Below are positions 16,961 through 25,114 of a DNA stretch of 41,430 nt, piece by piece. How positions within the stretch are numbered: the stretch's first letter is position 1; each line of letters opens with the position of its first letter. Both the position numbers and the translations under genes were made by a program. The notes below the pieces were generated by a model that saw only the letters and a program-made list of their open reading frames with translations, had not been told where the DNA came from and did not search any database. The DNA is taken from positions 1 to 41,430 of the forward strand of contig JAIRXP010000085.1 in assembly GCA_031268215.1 (NCBI GenBank), written 5' to 3'. Origin of the DNA: Bifidobacteriaceae bacterium. Its GTDB lineage: Bacteria > Actinomycetota > Actinomycetes > Actinomycetales > WQXJ01.

Positions 16961-18333
16961 CTTGACCGCTCCTTTCGTAACGTCGCTTCAACGATCCAGC
17001 CACCGTCAGGGGCCGGACCGGCCATGAATTCGCCGTCGAACAGAATTGCCCGTTGCTTCATGCCAACCAGACCCTGACCGGACCCTTCCCAGCTGCCGCC
17101 CTCAGCCGGTGCGCCCTCCGGCGGACCGTTGGCGATCACCACCCGGTAAAGGAACGGCGCCTCTTCGGTGATGTCAACGTGGACCCACCTGGTGCCACCG
17201 GCATGCCGCAACACGTTGGTCAGTGATTCTTGGACTATCCGGTACAAGGCCAGCTCCAGCGCCTGATCTGGCGGAACCGCCGCCGCCAAGGAGAGCTCCA
17301 CCGGCAGGCCAGCGGCCCTGAACGAATCAATCAGCCCCAGGAGCTGGCCCAGGCCCGGCTGTGGTGCGAGATCCGGTTCGGCACGTAACACTGACAGCAG
17401 CCAACGCATGTCCGCCACCGCTCCGCGGCCAGTCTCTGATACGAGCGCCATGGCCTGGCGGGCCTGATCCGGGTCGCGGCCAACCGCCGCCTGAGCACCA
17501 TCCGACAGGGTCACCATGACAACCACCGAATGAGCCACTACGTCATGCATTTCACGGGCTATACGCTCCCGTTCGGCCGCCACCGCGATCTGGGCCCGCT
17601 GATCGCGTTCAAGCGCCAAGTGCTCAGCCCGGTCAATAAGCGCCGCCACATAACGCCTCCGGTTGCCCAAATGCACAGACACCGAAACAACCATCACATA
17701 GATCGCCATCCCGGCAATCGATTCTGGCGCAGCCGGCCCCCGCCCGCCAAACAATGAACCCGACAACTCCGCTTCAGCGCAGGCCGCCGCCAGCCCAATC
17801 CAAGCGGCCCGGGGACTGGTCCGCTGCCCCACCGCGAAGAGCGCGAACAGCGGCAACCAGGAATCTGATCCGCCGGTCATGGCCCAGTCAAGGAAATCGA
17901 TCGCCATCGCGGCGGCCAGCAACCACAACGGATGGCGCCGGCGCCAGGCCAGCAGCACGATGGCGCCCGCGATCACCGACCCCAGCAGGTAGAACGCGAT
18001 GGCCCGCTCTGGGAGGCTCGCCACCAACGGATCAAGGCGGGCCCGCGGCCCGGAAGGAACTAAGGCTGCCCGCCGCGGCGGATTAGCCAGCGCAACCACC
18101 TGAACCAGGTATAAAGCCGCCACCGCCAGGTCCATCAGGACCGGATGGCCGGCAGCGAAGCGCCGGAACGGGCCAGGCTGGGGCAGCGCCGGCCCGGGCG
18201 GGCCCGGCCGGAGTGGACCGGAAACCGCCGCCATAGTGCCGGCGTCAGCTTGAACCGCCGCCGAAACGCCGGCAGTATCAGCCGGATGATCGGTCTGGGT
18301 CTCGCTCACCGAGCTTCGCTTTCCCATATTCAC
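16957..18333 (-). CDS. Sensor histidine kinase (HisKA_3 type)
   Basis: The 458-residue partner of the response regulator. The first ~55 residues are a Pro/Ala-rich cytoplasmic tail. Several hydrophobic segments follow between about residues 60 and 215 with no large extracellular loop, typical of DesK/LiaS-like intramembrane sensors. The dimerisation/phospho-acceptor motif is AAERERIAREMHDVVAHS (HisKA_3). The HATPase domain shows the N-box QESLTNVLRHA and the G-box GSGQGLVGM. The ORF opens with GTG (18333); an ATG lies two codons later. It lies 86 bases after the ABC permease gene, separated by a perfect hairpin, suggesting a transporter/two-component cluster of the antibiotic-sensing kind. 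The signal is unknown. Confidence 0.92.
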   Translation of the reverse strand: MNMGKRSSVSETQTDHPADTAGVSAAVQADAGTMAAVSGPLRPGPPGPALPQPGPFRRFAAGHPVLMDLAVAALYLVQVVALANPPRRAALVPSGPRARLDPLVASLPERAIAFYLLGSVIAGAIVLLAWRRRHPLWLLAAAMAIDFLDWAMTGGSDSWLPLFALFAVGQRTSPRAAWIGLAAACAEAELSGSLFGGRGPAAPESIAGMAIYVMVVSVSVHLGNRRRYVAALIDRAEHLALERDQRAQIAVAAERERIAREMHDVVAHSVVVMVTLSDGAQAAVGRDPDQARQAMALVSETGRGAVADMRWLLSVLRAEPDLAPQPGLGQLLGLIDSFRAAGLPVELSLAAAVPPDQALELALYRIVQESLTNVLRHAGGTRWVHVDITEEAPFLYRVVIANGPPEGAPAEGGSWEGSGQGLVGMKQRAILFDGEFMAGPAPDGGWIVEATLRKERSR

Positions 18334-18358
18334 GGATCACCGCCGGTATTCACCGATT

Positions 18359-18397
18359 GCCGGGGTGTGTCCATCCCTCCTATGAACACACCCCGGC
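18359..18397. terminator. Perfect 12-bp stem between ABC permease and kinase genes
   Basis: GCCGGGGTGTGT (18359-18370) pairs exactly with ACACACCCCGGC (18386-18397) around a 15-base loop. It lies in the short gap between two same-strand genes. There is no T-run on the minus strand after it, so it may act as a processing or attenuation hairpin, or as an operator, rather than a full terminator. Nearby, the direct repeat TATTCAC(C/G)GAT occurs twice (about 18327-18358). Confidence 0.6.
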
Positions 18398-18419
18398 GGG
18401 CCAGCGACGGATGAATAGC

Positions 18420-19277
18420 TCAGGCGTCCCGCTTGCGGAAGACCGCGTAGCCAGCCGCTACCGCGGCGGCGCCCCAAACGACCAAACATGCCATCCCGCC
18501 CCAATAACCACCCAGCAATGGTTGGCCATCCTCGCTGACAATAGTCGAACTCAAAGCGTAAACCAATTGGCCGGCATAGCCTGGGTGTAGTTGCACCAGC
18601 GAGGTGATCAATTCGCTGTGGGGAAGCGACATCAGGACGGCGGGCACAACCATGTAAAACCCAACGCCGCCGGCGATCGCACCAGCGCTAGACCGCAGAA
18701 GAAACCCAATCCCTAGCCCCACCAGACCAGTCAAAACGATATAGGCGATGATCCCGCAAGCCATCTTGACGGCATCGGCGCCAAAAGAGTAAGCGGAGGT
18801 GTCAAGCACGGCCATCGAGATGGCCACTCCAACCAGCAAGGAGACGGCGGCGCTGACAGCCATGAACAAAGCTACGACCGCACTCTTGCCAGCTATGACC
18901 AGGCCACGGCGCGGTACCGCTGAAAGAGTCGAACGGATAGAACCCGAAGCGTATTCAGTGGTCGCCATGAGCGACCCAAAGACAAGTGCGACGACCTCGC
19001 CAACCACCGCCAGGCCGTTATTCACCAAGTCCACCAGGTAGCCATCCGCCGCCGTCATCTGCGACAACTCGACGGAACCGGTGCTACGGCTGAAACTCGC
19101 CGCCAGCAAAGCCGTGTAAACAGCGCTCAACCCCAACAGCAATAGTCCGCACCACCAGGTGGAACGCAATGAGCGGGTCTTAATCCATTCCGACTTCAAG
19201 ACGCCGCCAAAACTCAGACCGTGCCCAACGCCACCTTGGGATGACCGGGCGACTGGCGGGTATGCCAAAGTGGTCAC
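18420..19277 (-). CDS. ABC-2 type transporter permease
   Basis: A 285-residue membrane protein with about six hydrophobic segments (for example LRSTWWCGLLLLGLSAVYTA near the N-terminus and MACLVVWGAAAVAAGYAVF at the C-terminus) and the pattern of ABC-2 exporters: an N-terminal cytoplasmic 'LKSEWIKTRSLRST' segment before the first helix. The start codon overlaps the end of the upstream ATPase gene by four bases, so this is the membrane half of that exporter. Substrate unknown. Association with a HisKA_3/NarL pair suggests drug or peptide efflux, or membrane-stress sensing. Confidence 0.9.
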   Translation of the reverse strand: MTTLAYPPVARSSQGGVGHGLSFGGVLKSEWIKTRSLRSTWWCGLLLLGLSAVYTALLAASFSRSTGSVELSQMTAADGYLVDLVNNGLAVVGEVVALVFGSLMATTEYASGSIRSTLSAVPRRGLVIAGKSAVVALFMAVSAAVSLLVGVAISMAVLDTSAYSFGADAVKMACGIIAYIVLTGLVGLGIGFLLRSSAGAIAGGVGFYMVVPAVLMSLPHSELITSLVQLHPGYAGQLVYALSSTIVSEDGQPLLGGYWGGMACLVVWGAAAVAAGYAVFRKRDA

Positions 19278-20203
19278 CGGACGCCTCCTCGCAAGACTGG
19301 AGCGGCTGATCGGTATTCGACCGCCGTGTCAGTTAGTTTCATGTACGCCTCCTCTAGCGAAGCGATCACCGGGCTGAGTTCGTAAATGACCCAACCGCTT
19401 CTGGCGGCGGCCTGGCCAATCTGTTCCACCGACAGGCCCCGGACCAGGATGACGCCTGGGCCACCGCCGGAGATGGCGACATCTGACGCTGCCAGGGCGG
19501 CGGCGATCTCGCCGGCCTGCGGTGATCGCACCTTCGTGACCACCGCACTTGAGGCGTTGACCAGCTCATCGACGGTCGATTCAGCAATCAGCCGCCCCCG
19601 CCCAATCACGATCAGACGGTCAGCCGTCAAGGCCATCTCCGCCATCAAATGCGAGGAAATGAAGACTGTCCGGCCCTCGGCAGCTAGCGACTTAGCCAAG
19701 TGCCGCACCCAGGCGACCCCCTCCGGATCCAGGCCGTTCACCGGCTCATCAAGGATCACGTTGGCCGGATCGCCCAGAAGGGCGGCGGCTATCCCAAGGC
19801 GCTGGCTCATGCCCAGCGAATAGGTCCTGACCCGCTTGCGGGCCGCTGATCCAATGCCGGTCATGTCAATGACCTGGTCCGTCCGCTGGCGGCCAATCCC
19901 AAGCGTGGCGGCCAACTGCCGCAAGTGGGCCAGACCAGATCGGTTCGGATTGGCGGCCTTGGCGTCAAGCAGTGCCCCGGCTCGCCTGAGCGGCGCCCTC
20001 GATTTGACGAACGGTTTCCCATCAACCCAGGCCCGGCCGGCCGTGGGCCGGTCCAACCCCATGATCATGCGCATGGCGGTTGACTTGCCGGCACCGTTGG
20101 GCCCCAAGAAGCCCGTCACCTGCCCCGGCGGGACCGTGAAACTCAGGTGGTCAACGGCCAATTTTTGGCCAAACCGTTTGGTCAGGCCCTCGACCTGAAT
20201 CAT
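19274..20203 (-). CDS. ABC transporter ATP-binding protein
   Basis: A 309-residue ATPase of the drug/antibiotic exporter (CcmA/BcrA-like) group. Walker A is GPNGAGKST, the signature YSLGMSQR, Walker B VILDEPVNGLDP, and the H-loop is in ISSHLMAEM. The chosen start is ATG 20203 (MIQVEGLTKRFG), because AGGGGAG lies seven bases upstream and family members begin here; the frame stays open to 20290 but that extension has no family character. It couples ATP hydrolysis to the permease encoded immediately after it. Confidence 0.93.
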   Translation of the reverse strand: MIQVEGLTKRFGQKLAVDHLSFTVPPGQVTGFLGPNGAGKSTAMRMIMGLDRPTAGRAWVDGKPFVKSRAPLRRAGALLDAKAANPNRSGLAHLRQLAATLGIGRQRTDQVIDMTGIGSAARKRVRTYSLGMSQRLGIAAALLGDPANVILDEPVNGLDPEGVAWVRHLAKSLAAEGRTVFISSHLMAEMALTADRLIVIGRGRLIAESTVDELVNASSAVVTKVRSPQAGEIAAALAASDVAISGGGPGVILVRGLSVEQIGQAAARSGWVIYELSPVIASLEEAYMKLTDTAVEYRSAAPVLRGGVR

Positions 20204-20227
20204 CTTCTCCCCTTCGCTGAGTAGTCG

Positions 20228-20246
20228 CGTACTTAAAGACAGTACG
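20228..20246. promoter_or_regulatory. Candidate operator upstream of ABC ATPase gene
   Basis: A dyad CGTACT (20228-20233), 7-base spacer, AGTACG (20241-20246) lies about 25 bases upstream of the ATPase start. This is the right place for a promoter-proximal operator, for instance for the NarL-type regulator encoded downstream. The assignment is positional only. Confidence 0.4.
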
Positions 20247-20366
20247 TTTCCCGAGGTCAGCGGGGCCACCGCCCAGCGGATGAATCTCAAGGCGCCGGTG
20301 GATAGGCAGATCGGATGAGTCCGTCATCCTTCAGGATGAGTTCCCCTCAGTGTCCGCCCGCGCTGA

Positions 20367-20482
20367 TGTTCGCGCTGACGTCCGGGCCGGTGTTCGCGCT
20401 GGCGTCCGCGCCGGCGCCGGTGCGGGCGGAGCGGGTCGCGATTCAGTCCCGCACCGCGGGGATCAGTCCCGCACCGCGCGGG
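20367..20482. repeat. Short tandem repeats and twin hairpins after ATP-grasp gene
   Basis: Two degenerate copies of TGTTCGCGCTGRCGTCCG (20367-20384, 20391-20408; period 24) are followed by two exact copies of TCAGTCCCGCACCGCG (20443-20458, 20463-20478; period 20). The second pair makes two small GC stems CCCGC/GCGGG (20448-20460 and 20468-20482) directly after the ATP-grasp stop codon on the minus strand, a plausible but T-less termination site. The surrounding gap (20247-20482) holds no gene. Confidence 0.6.
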
Positions 20483-21397
20483 TCAAACCGGTGACAGCCG
20501 TCCGGCGATAGCCCGGCACACGCGGTCGATCCCGCCCGGCGCCAGTTCCGGAAACAGCGACGGCTCGGTCAGTTCCAGTTCCAGCAGGACCGGTTCGCCA
20601 TCATCCCCCTGGACTACGTCCGCCCGGGCGTACAAGAACGGACGCAAGGGATTCCCCAAGGCGGCCATGGCCCCGGCCAGGGCGCTGGTGCCCACCTGAA
20701 GCTCATCCGGCGAGGGCTCATAGCCGCCTTGAAGAGTCTCAGCCTGATACAAACGCTCCGAAGACACGGGCCCAGTCAGCATGGCGTCCTTGCGCACGGC
20801 ATAGGCGAACTGGCCGTCCAGGAAGACCATTGAGGTCTCCCCTTTAGTGTCCACGGACGGAAGGTAACGCTGAAGCATGACTGACTGACCGGCATCGAGC
20901 AGGCGCAAAGCGTGGGCGATCGCCTGACCGCGCCCATACGAATCGTTGGCACTGTAGCGGCCGGCGCCAATCGAGCCAGCGGCCACGGCCGGCTTTAACA
21001 CAAAATCTCCCAAAGCCGGCATCCGGGTGTGCAAACCCCGGGCCCGCAGGCCCTGGCCGGGCTCCAGCCAAGTGGTCGCGACCACCGGCACACCCCTCTT
21101 CTCCAAGTCCGCCAGGTAGTGCTTATCGGTGTTCCACTCCAGCACCGGCGCCGGGTTGGCCAGCCTCGGCACCGACCGTGCCCACTCCAAAAATTCATCG
21201 CGGCGCCCAGCATAATCCCAGGTAGAACGCACAATGGAGAGATCGTACTGGTCCCAGCTGACGGCCGGATCATCCCAGACGACTGCCTTCGCGGCTATCG
21301 CCAGGGAGGCCAACCTGGGCACCAGGACGGCATCGTAGGCGTCCAACCCAGCGAATTCACGGCATGTAACCAACGCAACTTTGGCCTGCTCAGGCAC
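20483..21397 (-). CDS. ATP-grasp domain protein (RimK/glutathione synthetase-like)
   Basis: A 304-residue enzyme of the ATP-grasp fold, which joins a carboxylate to an amine or thiol via an acyl-phosphate. The start is GTG 21397 (VPEQAKVALVTCREF) with AGAGGAGG four bases upstream; the frame is open to 21460 but that start has no ribosome site. Family landmarks include AVVWDDPAVSWDQYDLSIVR, STWDYAGRRDEFL, LEWNTDKHYLADL, the ATP-binding DFVLKPAVAAGSIGAG, and the metal-binding end ADVVQGDDGEPVLLELELTE. This resembles a stand-alone actinobacterial family often labelled glutathione-synthetase-like; the substrate is not known and no partner gene is next to it. Confidence 0.85.
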   Translation of the reverse strand: MPEQAKVALVTCREFAGLDAYDAVLVPRLASLAIAAKAVVWDDPAVSWDQYDLSIVRSTWDYAGRRDEFLEWARSVPRLANPAPVLEWNTDKHYLADLEKRGVPVVATTWLEPGQGLRARGLHTRMPALGDFVLKPAVAAGSIGAGRYSANDSYGRGQAIAHALRLLDAGQSVMLQRYLPSVDTKGETSMVFLDGQFAYAVRKDAMLTGPVSSERLYQAETLQGGYEPSPDELQVGTSALAGAMAALGNPLRPFLYARADVVQGDDGEPVLLELELTEPSLFPELAPGGIDRVCRAIAGRLSPV

Positions 21398-21647
21398 TTG
21401 GCCTCCTCTAATCGTGGCGAGCGTTTGCAAAGGGTTAACAGTCAGCATACGCATTGACACGAGCCAAATCGCGACATACTGTCGAACTGGAGCGAGCCTC
21501 GCTCCAACCGGCCGGAAGTCTTATGCCGTCGCCTCCCCAGGGCAACGTTTCTTGACCGCCACGTGGTACGGAAGACCGCCGGGCCAGCCAAGTCCATTGG
21601 CTGTGGCCCCCTCACAGCTCCGAACCACTCGAAGGCGGTGAGCCAAG
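21398..21647. other. Divergent intergenic region with 9-bp palindrome
   Basis: A gap between the divergent ATP-grasp and luciferase-like genes. It contains TGGAGCGAG / CTCGCTCCA (21488-21496, 21498-21506) with a one-base centre, a candidate operator. No other gene or promoter could be supported. Confidence 0.4.
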
Positions 21648-22811
21648 GTGCATAAAGCCACCACAAGCCGTCGCATCTACCTGGGCTCGGAACTGGTCAG
21701 CTCAGTTGACCGCTTCCCAAACCCAATTGAGTTCGATGACGACCGGTCACCATCCGTCCCTGACCTGGGCATGACAGCCCGCCTCGCCCGCACCGCCCAG
21801 CGTGGCGTGCTCGATTACATATGCATTGACGACACCCTGGCAGGCAACCCGCCATTCTCTGGCCGCCGCCGCGGCGGCCTTGACTCGATTCGCCTAGCCA
21901 CCCGCCTGGCCACAGCCACCGAGGGCATCCGCCTGGTGCCCGCGGTCCGCTCCAGCCGAGTCGAGCCGTCCTCACTGATAGAAGCACTGGTCACTTTGGA
22001 GATCGCCTCCGAGGGCCGGCACGGCTGGGAACTAGAGCTACTTGACCACCCTTCGCCCAGGACCCACTCTGGGGAATTGCTGGCCGCGATTGTCCAGGAC
22101 ACCTGGTCAGATGGTGAGCCGCGGACCAAACTGGCGGCCTCGGCCCGGGCCATGCGCCGACAGCGGCTGGGCGCTCACTCCGGGCCCGGCGGACCTGGCG
22201 GGTCGGCGCCGGCGAAGGACCGGCCGGATGGACGGCCGGGCAAGTCCACTCCCCTAAATGACCCAGGCCCGGCCGCTGGGCGCCGGCCGGCCACGGTGAT
22301 GCGCGCCGACACGCCCCAATCGGCCGCCCTGGCCGCGGACAAGGCCCAGGTCGCCCGCATCTCCGCCACTTCCTTGGACGATGCCGCCGCCAAACGCCAA
22401 AGCCTCCAGTCAGCCGCGGAGGACGCCGGACGGGCGCCAGGCTCCATCAAAGTCCTGGTAGACATGACCGTAACCCTGGCCACTGACGAATCGCACGCCC
22501 ATGCCCGCAAGGACTTGGCGGAGGAGATAATCGGCCAACGCCTGGGCGGTGACCACGTACGCTATGTGGGGACACCAGCTGGCCTGGCCGAATGGTGCGT
22601 CGAATGGACTAACCAAGGGGCCTGCGATGGTTTCACCTTCCTGCCCACTTCGCTGCCAGTTGACCTGATGCTCCTGGTAGATGGCGTCACGCCCGCCTTA
22701 GCGGCGGGCAACCACTTCCCGTCCGCCTATGGCCGCTCAACCGGCCACTCCGCCGCGCCCCGGTCCATTCCCGTTCCGCGCCGCCGCCCGGCCACCACTC
22801 CGGCCCGTTGA
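21648..22811 (+). CDS. Luciferase-like (LLM class) flavin-dependent oxidoreductase, divergent
   Basis: A 387-residue protein starting at GTG 21648. It follows the order of the bacterial luciferase-like monooxygenase family: a TIM-barrel half with GVLDYICIDDTLAG, LDSIRLATRLATATEGIRLV, EPSSLIEALVTLEIASEGRHG and IVQDTWSD, and a C-terminal part with VVMRAD-like ATVMRADTP, IKVLVDMTVTLA, YVGTPAGLAEWCVEW and DGFTFLPTSLPVDLMLLVDG. These enzymes use FMNH2 to oxygenate or reduce organic substrates. Oddities: the central segment expected to carry the '...GP..TPRPPQ' motif is replaced by a Gly/Pro-rich linker of about 40 residues, and the last ~40 residues are Pro/Arg-rich. It may be a specialised or partly decayed member. 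Confidence 0.75.
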   Translation: MHKATTSRRIYLGSELVSSVDRFPNPIEFDDDRSPSVPDLGMTARLARTAQRGVLDYICIDDTLAGNPPFSGRRRGGLDSIRLATRLATATEGIRLVPAVRSSRVEPSSLIEALVTLEIASEGRHGWELELLDHPSPRTHSGELLAAIVQDTWSDGEPRTKLAASARAMRRQRLGAHSGPGGPGGSAPAKDRPDGRPGKSTPLNDPGPAAGRRPATVMRADTPQSAALAADKAQVARISATSLDDAAAKRQSLQSAAEDAGRAPGSIKVLVDMTVTLATDESHAHARKDLAEEIIGQRLGGDHVRYVGTPAGLAEWCVEWTNQGACDGFTFLPTSLPVDLMLLVDGVTPALAAGNHFPSAYGRSTGHSAAPRSIPVPRRRPATTPAR

Positions 22812-22921
22812 AGTCGCCGCCTCCACGCGAGGTGGCCGAGGCCAGGCGAACACCACCGCTTCGCGCGCCCCACCCACGGCGCACGTCAGGGCGTTTCGCA
22901 TCTGGGCTGGAGTGTGGCACC
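22812..22921 (+). promoter_or_regulatory. Upstream region of the cimA leader
   Basis: The 110 bases before the leader peptide must hold the cimA promoter if the leader is transcribed independently of the preceding gene. I could not pick a convincing -35/-10 pair. A GGAG ribosome-type sequence at about 22909-22912 precedes the leader ATG by nine bases. Confidence 0.35.
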
Positions 22922-22960
22922 ATGTTAGTCATGGCTTTCCAGGTCATCATCATTACGTAG
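22922..22960 (+). CDS. Isoleucine-rich leader peptide of cimA
   Basis: A 12-codon ORF encoding MLVMAFQVIIIT followed by TAG, with GGAG nine bases upstream of the ATG. Three consecutive Ile codons (ATC ATC ATT, 22946-22954), flanked by Val and Thr and preceded by Leu and Val, lie just before the stop. Immediately downstream is a stable hairpin, then a Rho-independent terminator, then cimA. This is the classical layout of ribosome-mediated attenuation, with branched-chain amino acid codons matching the product of the pathway (isoleucine). Too short for ordinary gene callers. Confidence 0.8.
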   Translation: MLVMAFQVIIIT

Positions 22961-23021
22961 CGCGTCAGGCGGCAGTCCCGTCTGGTGCGCAACCTCCTGT
23001 CCGTCCGGCGGGAGGTTTTTT
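22960..23021 (+). promoter_or_regulatory. Transcription attenuator of cimA (alternative hairpins)
   Basis: Segment 1 (22960-22972) pairs with segment 2 (22978-22990) over 13 base pairs (three G-U wobbles), beginning at the last base of the leader stop codon. AACCTCC (22991-22997) pairs with GGAGGTT (23011-23017), followed by six T: the terminator. An alternative pairing CCCGTC (22977-22982) with GGCGGG (23007-23012) would break both hairpins, giving an antiterminator when a ribosome stalled on the Ile codons masks segment 1. Pairings were read by eye; energies not computed. Confidence 0.75.
22991..23021 (+). terminator. Rho-independent terminator in the cimA leader
   Basis: A seven-base-pair stem AACCTCC/GGAGGTT enclosing 13 bases, with T6 from 23016 to 23021, located 28 bases before the cimA ATG. 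It is too close to cimA and in the same direction, so it makes sense only as a conditional (attenuating) terminator. Confidence 0.85.
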
Positions 23022-23048
23022 ATTGCCCTGAGAATGTAAGGAATCAAC

Positions 23049-24650
23049 ATGGCTGAGCAGTTGCACGTATACGACACCACCCTGCGCGATGGCGCACAGC
23101 AAGAAGGCATGAACCTGTCCGTAGCGGACAAGCTCCAGATCGCCGCCTTGCTGGACCGGCTGGGAGTCGACTTCATTGAGGGCGGATGGCCCGGTGCCGT
23201 CCCCAAGGACACCGAGTTCTTCAACCGCCTGGCCAAAGAGGTGACCTTCCAGCACGCTACCCTGGCCGCCTTCGGCGCCACTCGCCGAGCGGACGCCCGG
23301 GCCTCCGCGGACCCACAGGTCCGGGCTTTGCTGGATTCAGCAGCCCCTGTCATCACCTTGGTCGCTAAGTCTGACATCCGTCATGTTGAGCGGGCGCTGA
23401 AAACGACTGGCCCCCAAAACCTAGCCATGATCGAGGACACAGTCAGCTTCCTGGTGGGGGAAGGCCGGCGGGTCTTCCTGGACGCCGAACATTTCTTTGA
23501 CGGCTACCGCTTTGACCCCGCGTACGCGTTGAGCTGCGTCAAGGCCGCCACTCAGGCCGGCGCCGAAGTCGTTGTGCTATGCGACACGAATGGCGGGATG
23601 CTACCCGAATCGATAGGCAAGATTGTCGCTGAGACTGGCACGGCGGCATCGGCCACTGTGGGCATCCACTGCCACAATGACACCGGTTGTGCCGTCGCCA
23701 ACTCTCTGGCGGCCGTCGCGGCCGGGGCCAAGCACGTCCAGGGAACCATCAACGGCTACGGTGAGCGCACCGGCAACGCCGACCTAACGGCGATCATTCC
23801 CAATCTGGTTCTCAAGCTTGGCCGGCCAGCGCTATCCGCGGCGCAACTCGCTGATCTGACCGGGGTGGCGCACGCGATCAGCGAGGTCACGAACATCGCG
23901 CCGTTCGCCCGGCAGCCTTACGTTGGCACGTCCGCGTTCGCTCACAAGGCTGGCCTGCACGCCAGCGCCATCCGGGTGGATCCGGACCTCTACCAGCAAA
24001 TCGACCCGGTCCAGGTTGGCAATGACATGCGGATGCTGGTCTCGGAAATGGCCGGGCGGGCATCGGTCGAACTCAAGGGCAAAGAGTTGGGCTTTGACCT
24101 GCGCGGACAGGACGCCCTGCTGGCGCGGGTCACGGATAAAGTCAAGAGTTTGGAGGCCGCCGGTTACACATTCGACGCCGCCGACGCATCATTCGAACTC
24201 TTGTTGCGTTCCGAATTACCTGGCGGCCGGCCCCAGTACTTCAGCGTCGAGTCCTGGCGGACCATCTCTGAGACCATCCCTGGCGGCGGGTCCAGCCCGG
24301 AGGCGACATCGGCGGCCGAGGCGACCGTCAAGCTGTGGGCCGGTTCTGACCGCCTGGTCGCCACCGGCGAGGGCAATGGCCCGGTCAATGCCCTGGACGC
24401 GGCCCTGAGGCTGGCCTTGGGCGGGGTCTATCCGGAGCTTTCTCAAATCGATTTGGTGGATTACAAGGTCCGCATTCTGGATTCTGCCCGTGGCACGGAT
24501 GCGGTCACGCGCGTGATCATTGAATCAACTGACGGGTCCGCCGTTTGGCGGACCGTTGGCGTGGGAACCAACATCATTGAGGCCTCCTGGGAGGCCCTGA
24601 CGGATGCCTTCACATACGGCCTGCTCACCTCTGGCGTGGAGCCTCGCTGA
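23049..24650 (+). CDS. cimA: (R)-citramalate synthase
   Basis: A 533-residue enzyme that condenses pyruvate and acetyl-CoA to (R)-citramalate, the first step of threonine-independent isoleucine synthesis; LeuCD and LeuB normally complete the route to 2-oxobutyrate. The start is ATG 23049 with AAGGA six bases upstream. The catalytic HMGL-like TIM barrel spans about residues 5-280: [18 protein letters not shown] with the metal Asp and the RDG motif, [20 protein letters not shown] with metal-binding His residues, [18 protein letters not shown]. The C-terminal ~150 residues form a LeuA-type allosteric dimer domain where isoleucine usually inhibits. The full length (about 520-540 is usual) and sequence style fit the TIGR00977 family better than 2-isopropylmalate synthase. 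It stands alone, with its own attenuator. Confidence 0.93.
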   Translation: MAEQLHVYDTTLRDGAQQEGMNLSVADKLQIAALLDRLGVDFIEGGWPGAVPKDTEFFNRLAKEVTFQHATLAAFGATRRADARASADPQVRALLDSAAPVITLVAKSDIRHVERALKTTGPQNLAMIEDTVSFLVGEGRRVFLDAEHFFDGYRFDPAYALSCVKAATQAGAEVVVLCDTNGGMLPESIGKIVAETGTAASATVGIHCHNDTGCAVANSLAAVAAGAKHVQGTINGYGERTGNADLTAIIPNLVLKLGRPALSAAQLADLTGVAHAISEVTNIAPFARQPYVGTSAFAHKAGLHASAIRVDPDLYQQIDPVQVGNDMRMLVSEMAGRASVELKGKELGFDLRGQDALLARVTDKVKSLEAAGYTFDAADASFELLLRSELPGGRPQYFSVESWRTISETIPGGGSSPEATSAAEATVKLWAGSDRLVATGEGNGPVNALDAALRLALGGVYPELSQIDLVDYKVRILDSARGTDAVTRVIIESTDGSAVWRTVGVGTNIIEASWEALTDAFTYGLLTSGVEPR

Positions 24651-25114
24651 GCTGGCGGCACCCGGTTTCGGGGCTGGCTTCCGCGCCCGCGTTCGGGGCC
24701 GGCGCCGGGGTCCGGGTTCGAGGCAGGGGCCGGCGGTGCGGCTCCGGTTTGGCTGCCATGGCCGTGAGAACGCGGTGGGTTCGCGCCGGGACGCGGACCG
24801 GACGCGGACCGGGCGCCATTGTCACGGTTGGTGTCTTTTCTGCGGCTGGTGAGGCGGCCGTTGTCACGGTTGGTGCTTTTTCGGGTTGTAGCCCTCCGGA
24901 GGGGCATGGCGGTGAACTGGGCTTTCATTGTGTGCCACGGTGAGTCATCCGGCAAGAAAAGCACCAAACGTGACACTCGTGTTCTGCTCGCGGTTGGAAA
25001 AAGCCAGAAACGTGGATGTCGCGGTGAATGCGCCCTCACGGATGCCCAAAAGGGGCTGGGCGTCCGGCCGCGTCACCGCGAAGGGCGGCGGCCGTGCCTG
25101 CCCCGCCGCGAGCC
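24651..25114. other. Non-coding repeat-bearing region after cimA
   Basis: About 460 bases without a supported gene. The first part is GC-rich low-complexity sequence. It contains the perfect palindrome CCCTCCGGAGGG (24892-24903) and the repeat family listed separately. Open frames here overlap repeats and lack ribosome sites, so none is called. Confidence 0.5.
24819..25015. repeat. Family of ~22-bp direct and inverted repeats
   Basis: Two direct copies (24819-24840 and 24861-24882; 42 bases apart, 20 of 22 identical) share the core GTCACGGTTGGTG followed by a T-rich tail. An inverted copy GAAAAGCACCAAACGTGACA lies at 24956-24975, and a more diverged inverted copy (GAAAAAGCCAGAAACGTGG) at 24997-25015. 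Copies 2 and 3 could pair as a long stem. No transposase is nearby. Confidence 0.7.

Noticed and set aside
23049..24650. 2-isopropylmalate synthase (leuA) as identity of the cimA gene
   Set aside because: The opening [18 protein letters not shown], length, and Ile-rich leader fit citramalate synthase better.
24461..25039. Minus-strand frame of 192 codons over the end of cimA
   Set aside because: Overlaps cimA in antisense and then runs through the repeat family (KSTNRDN, KDTNRDN are repeat translations); no ribosome site.
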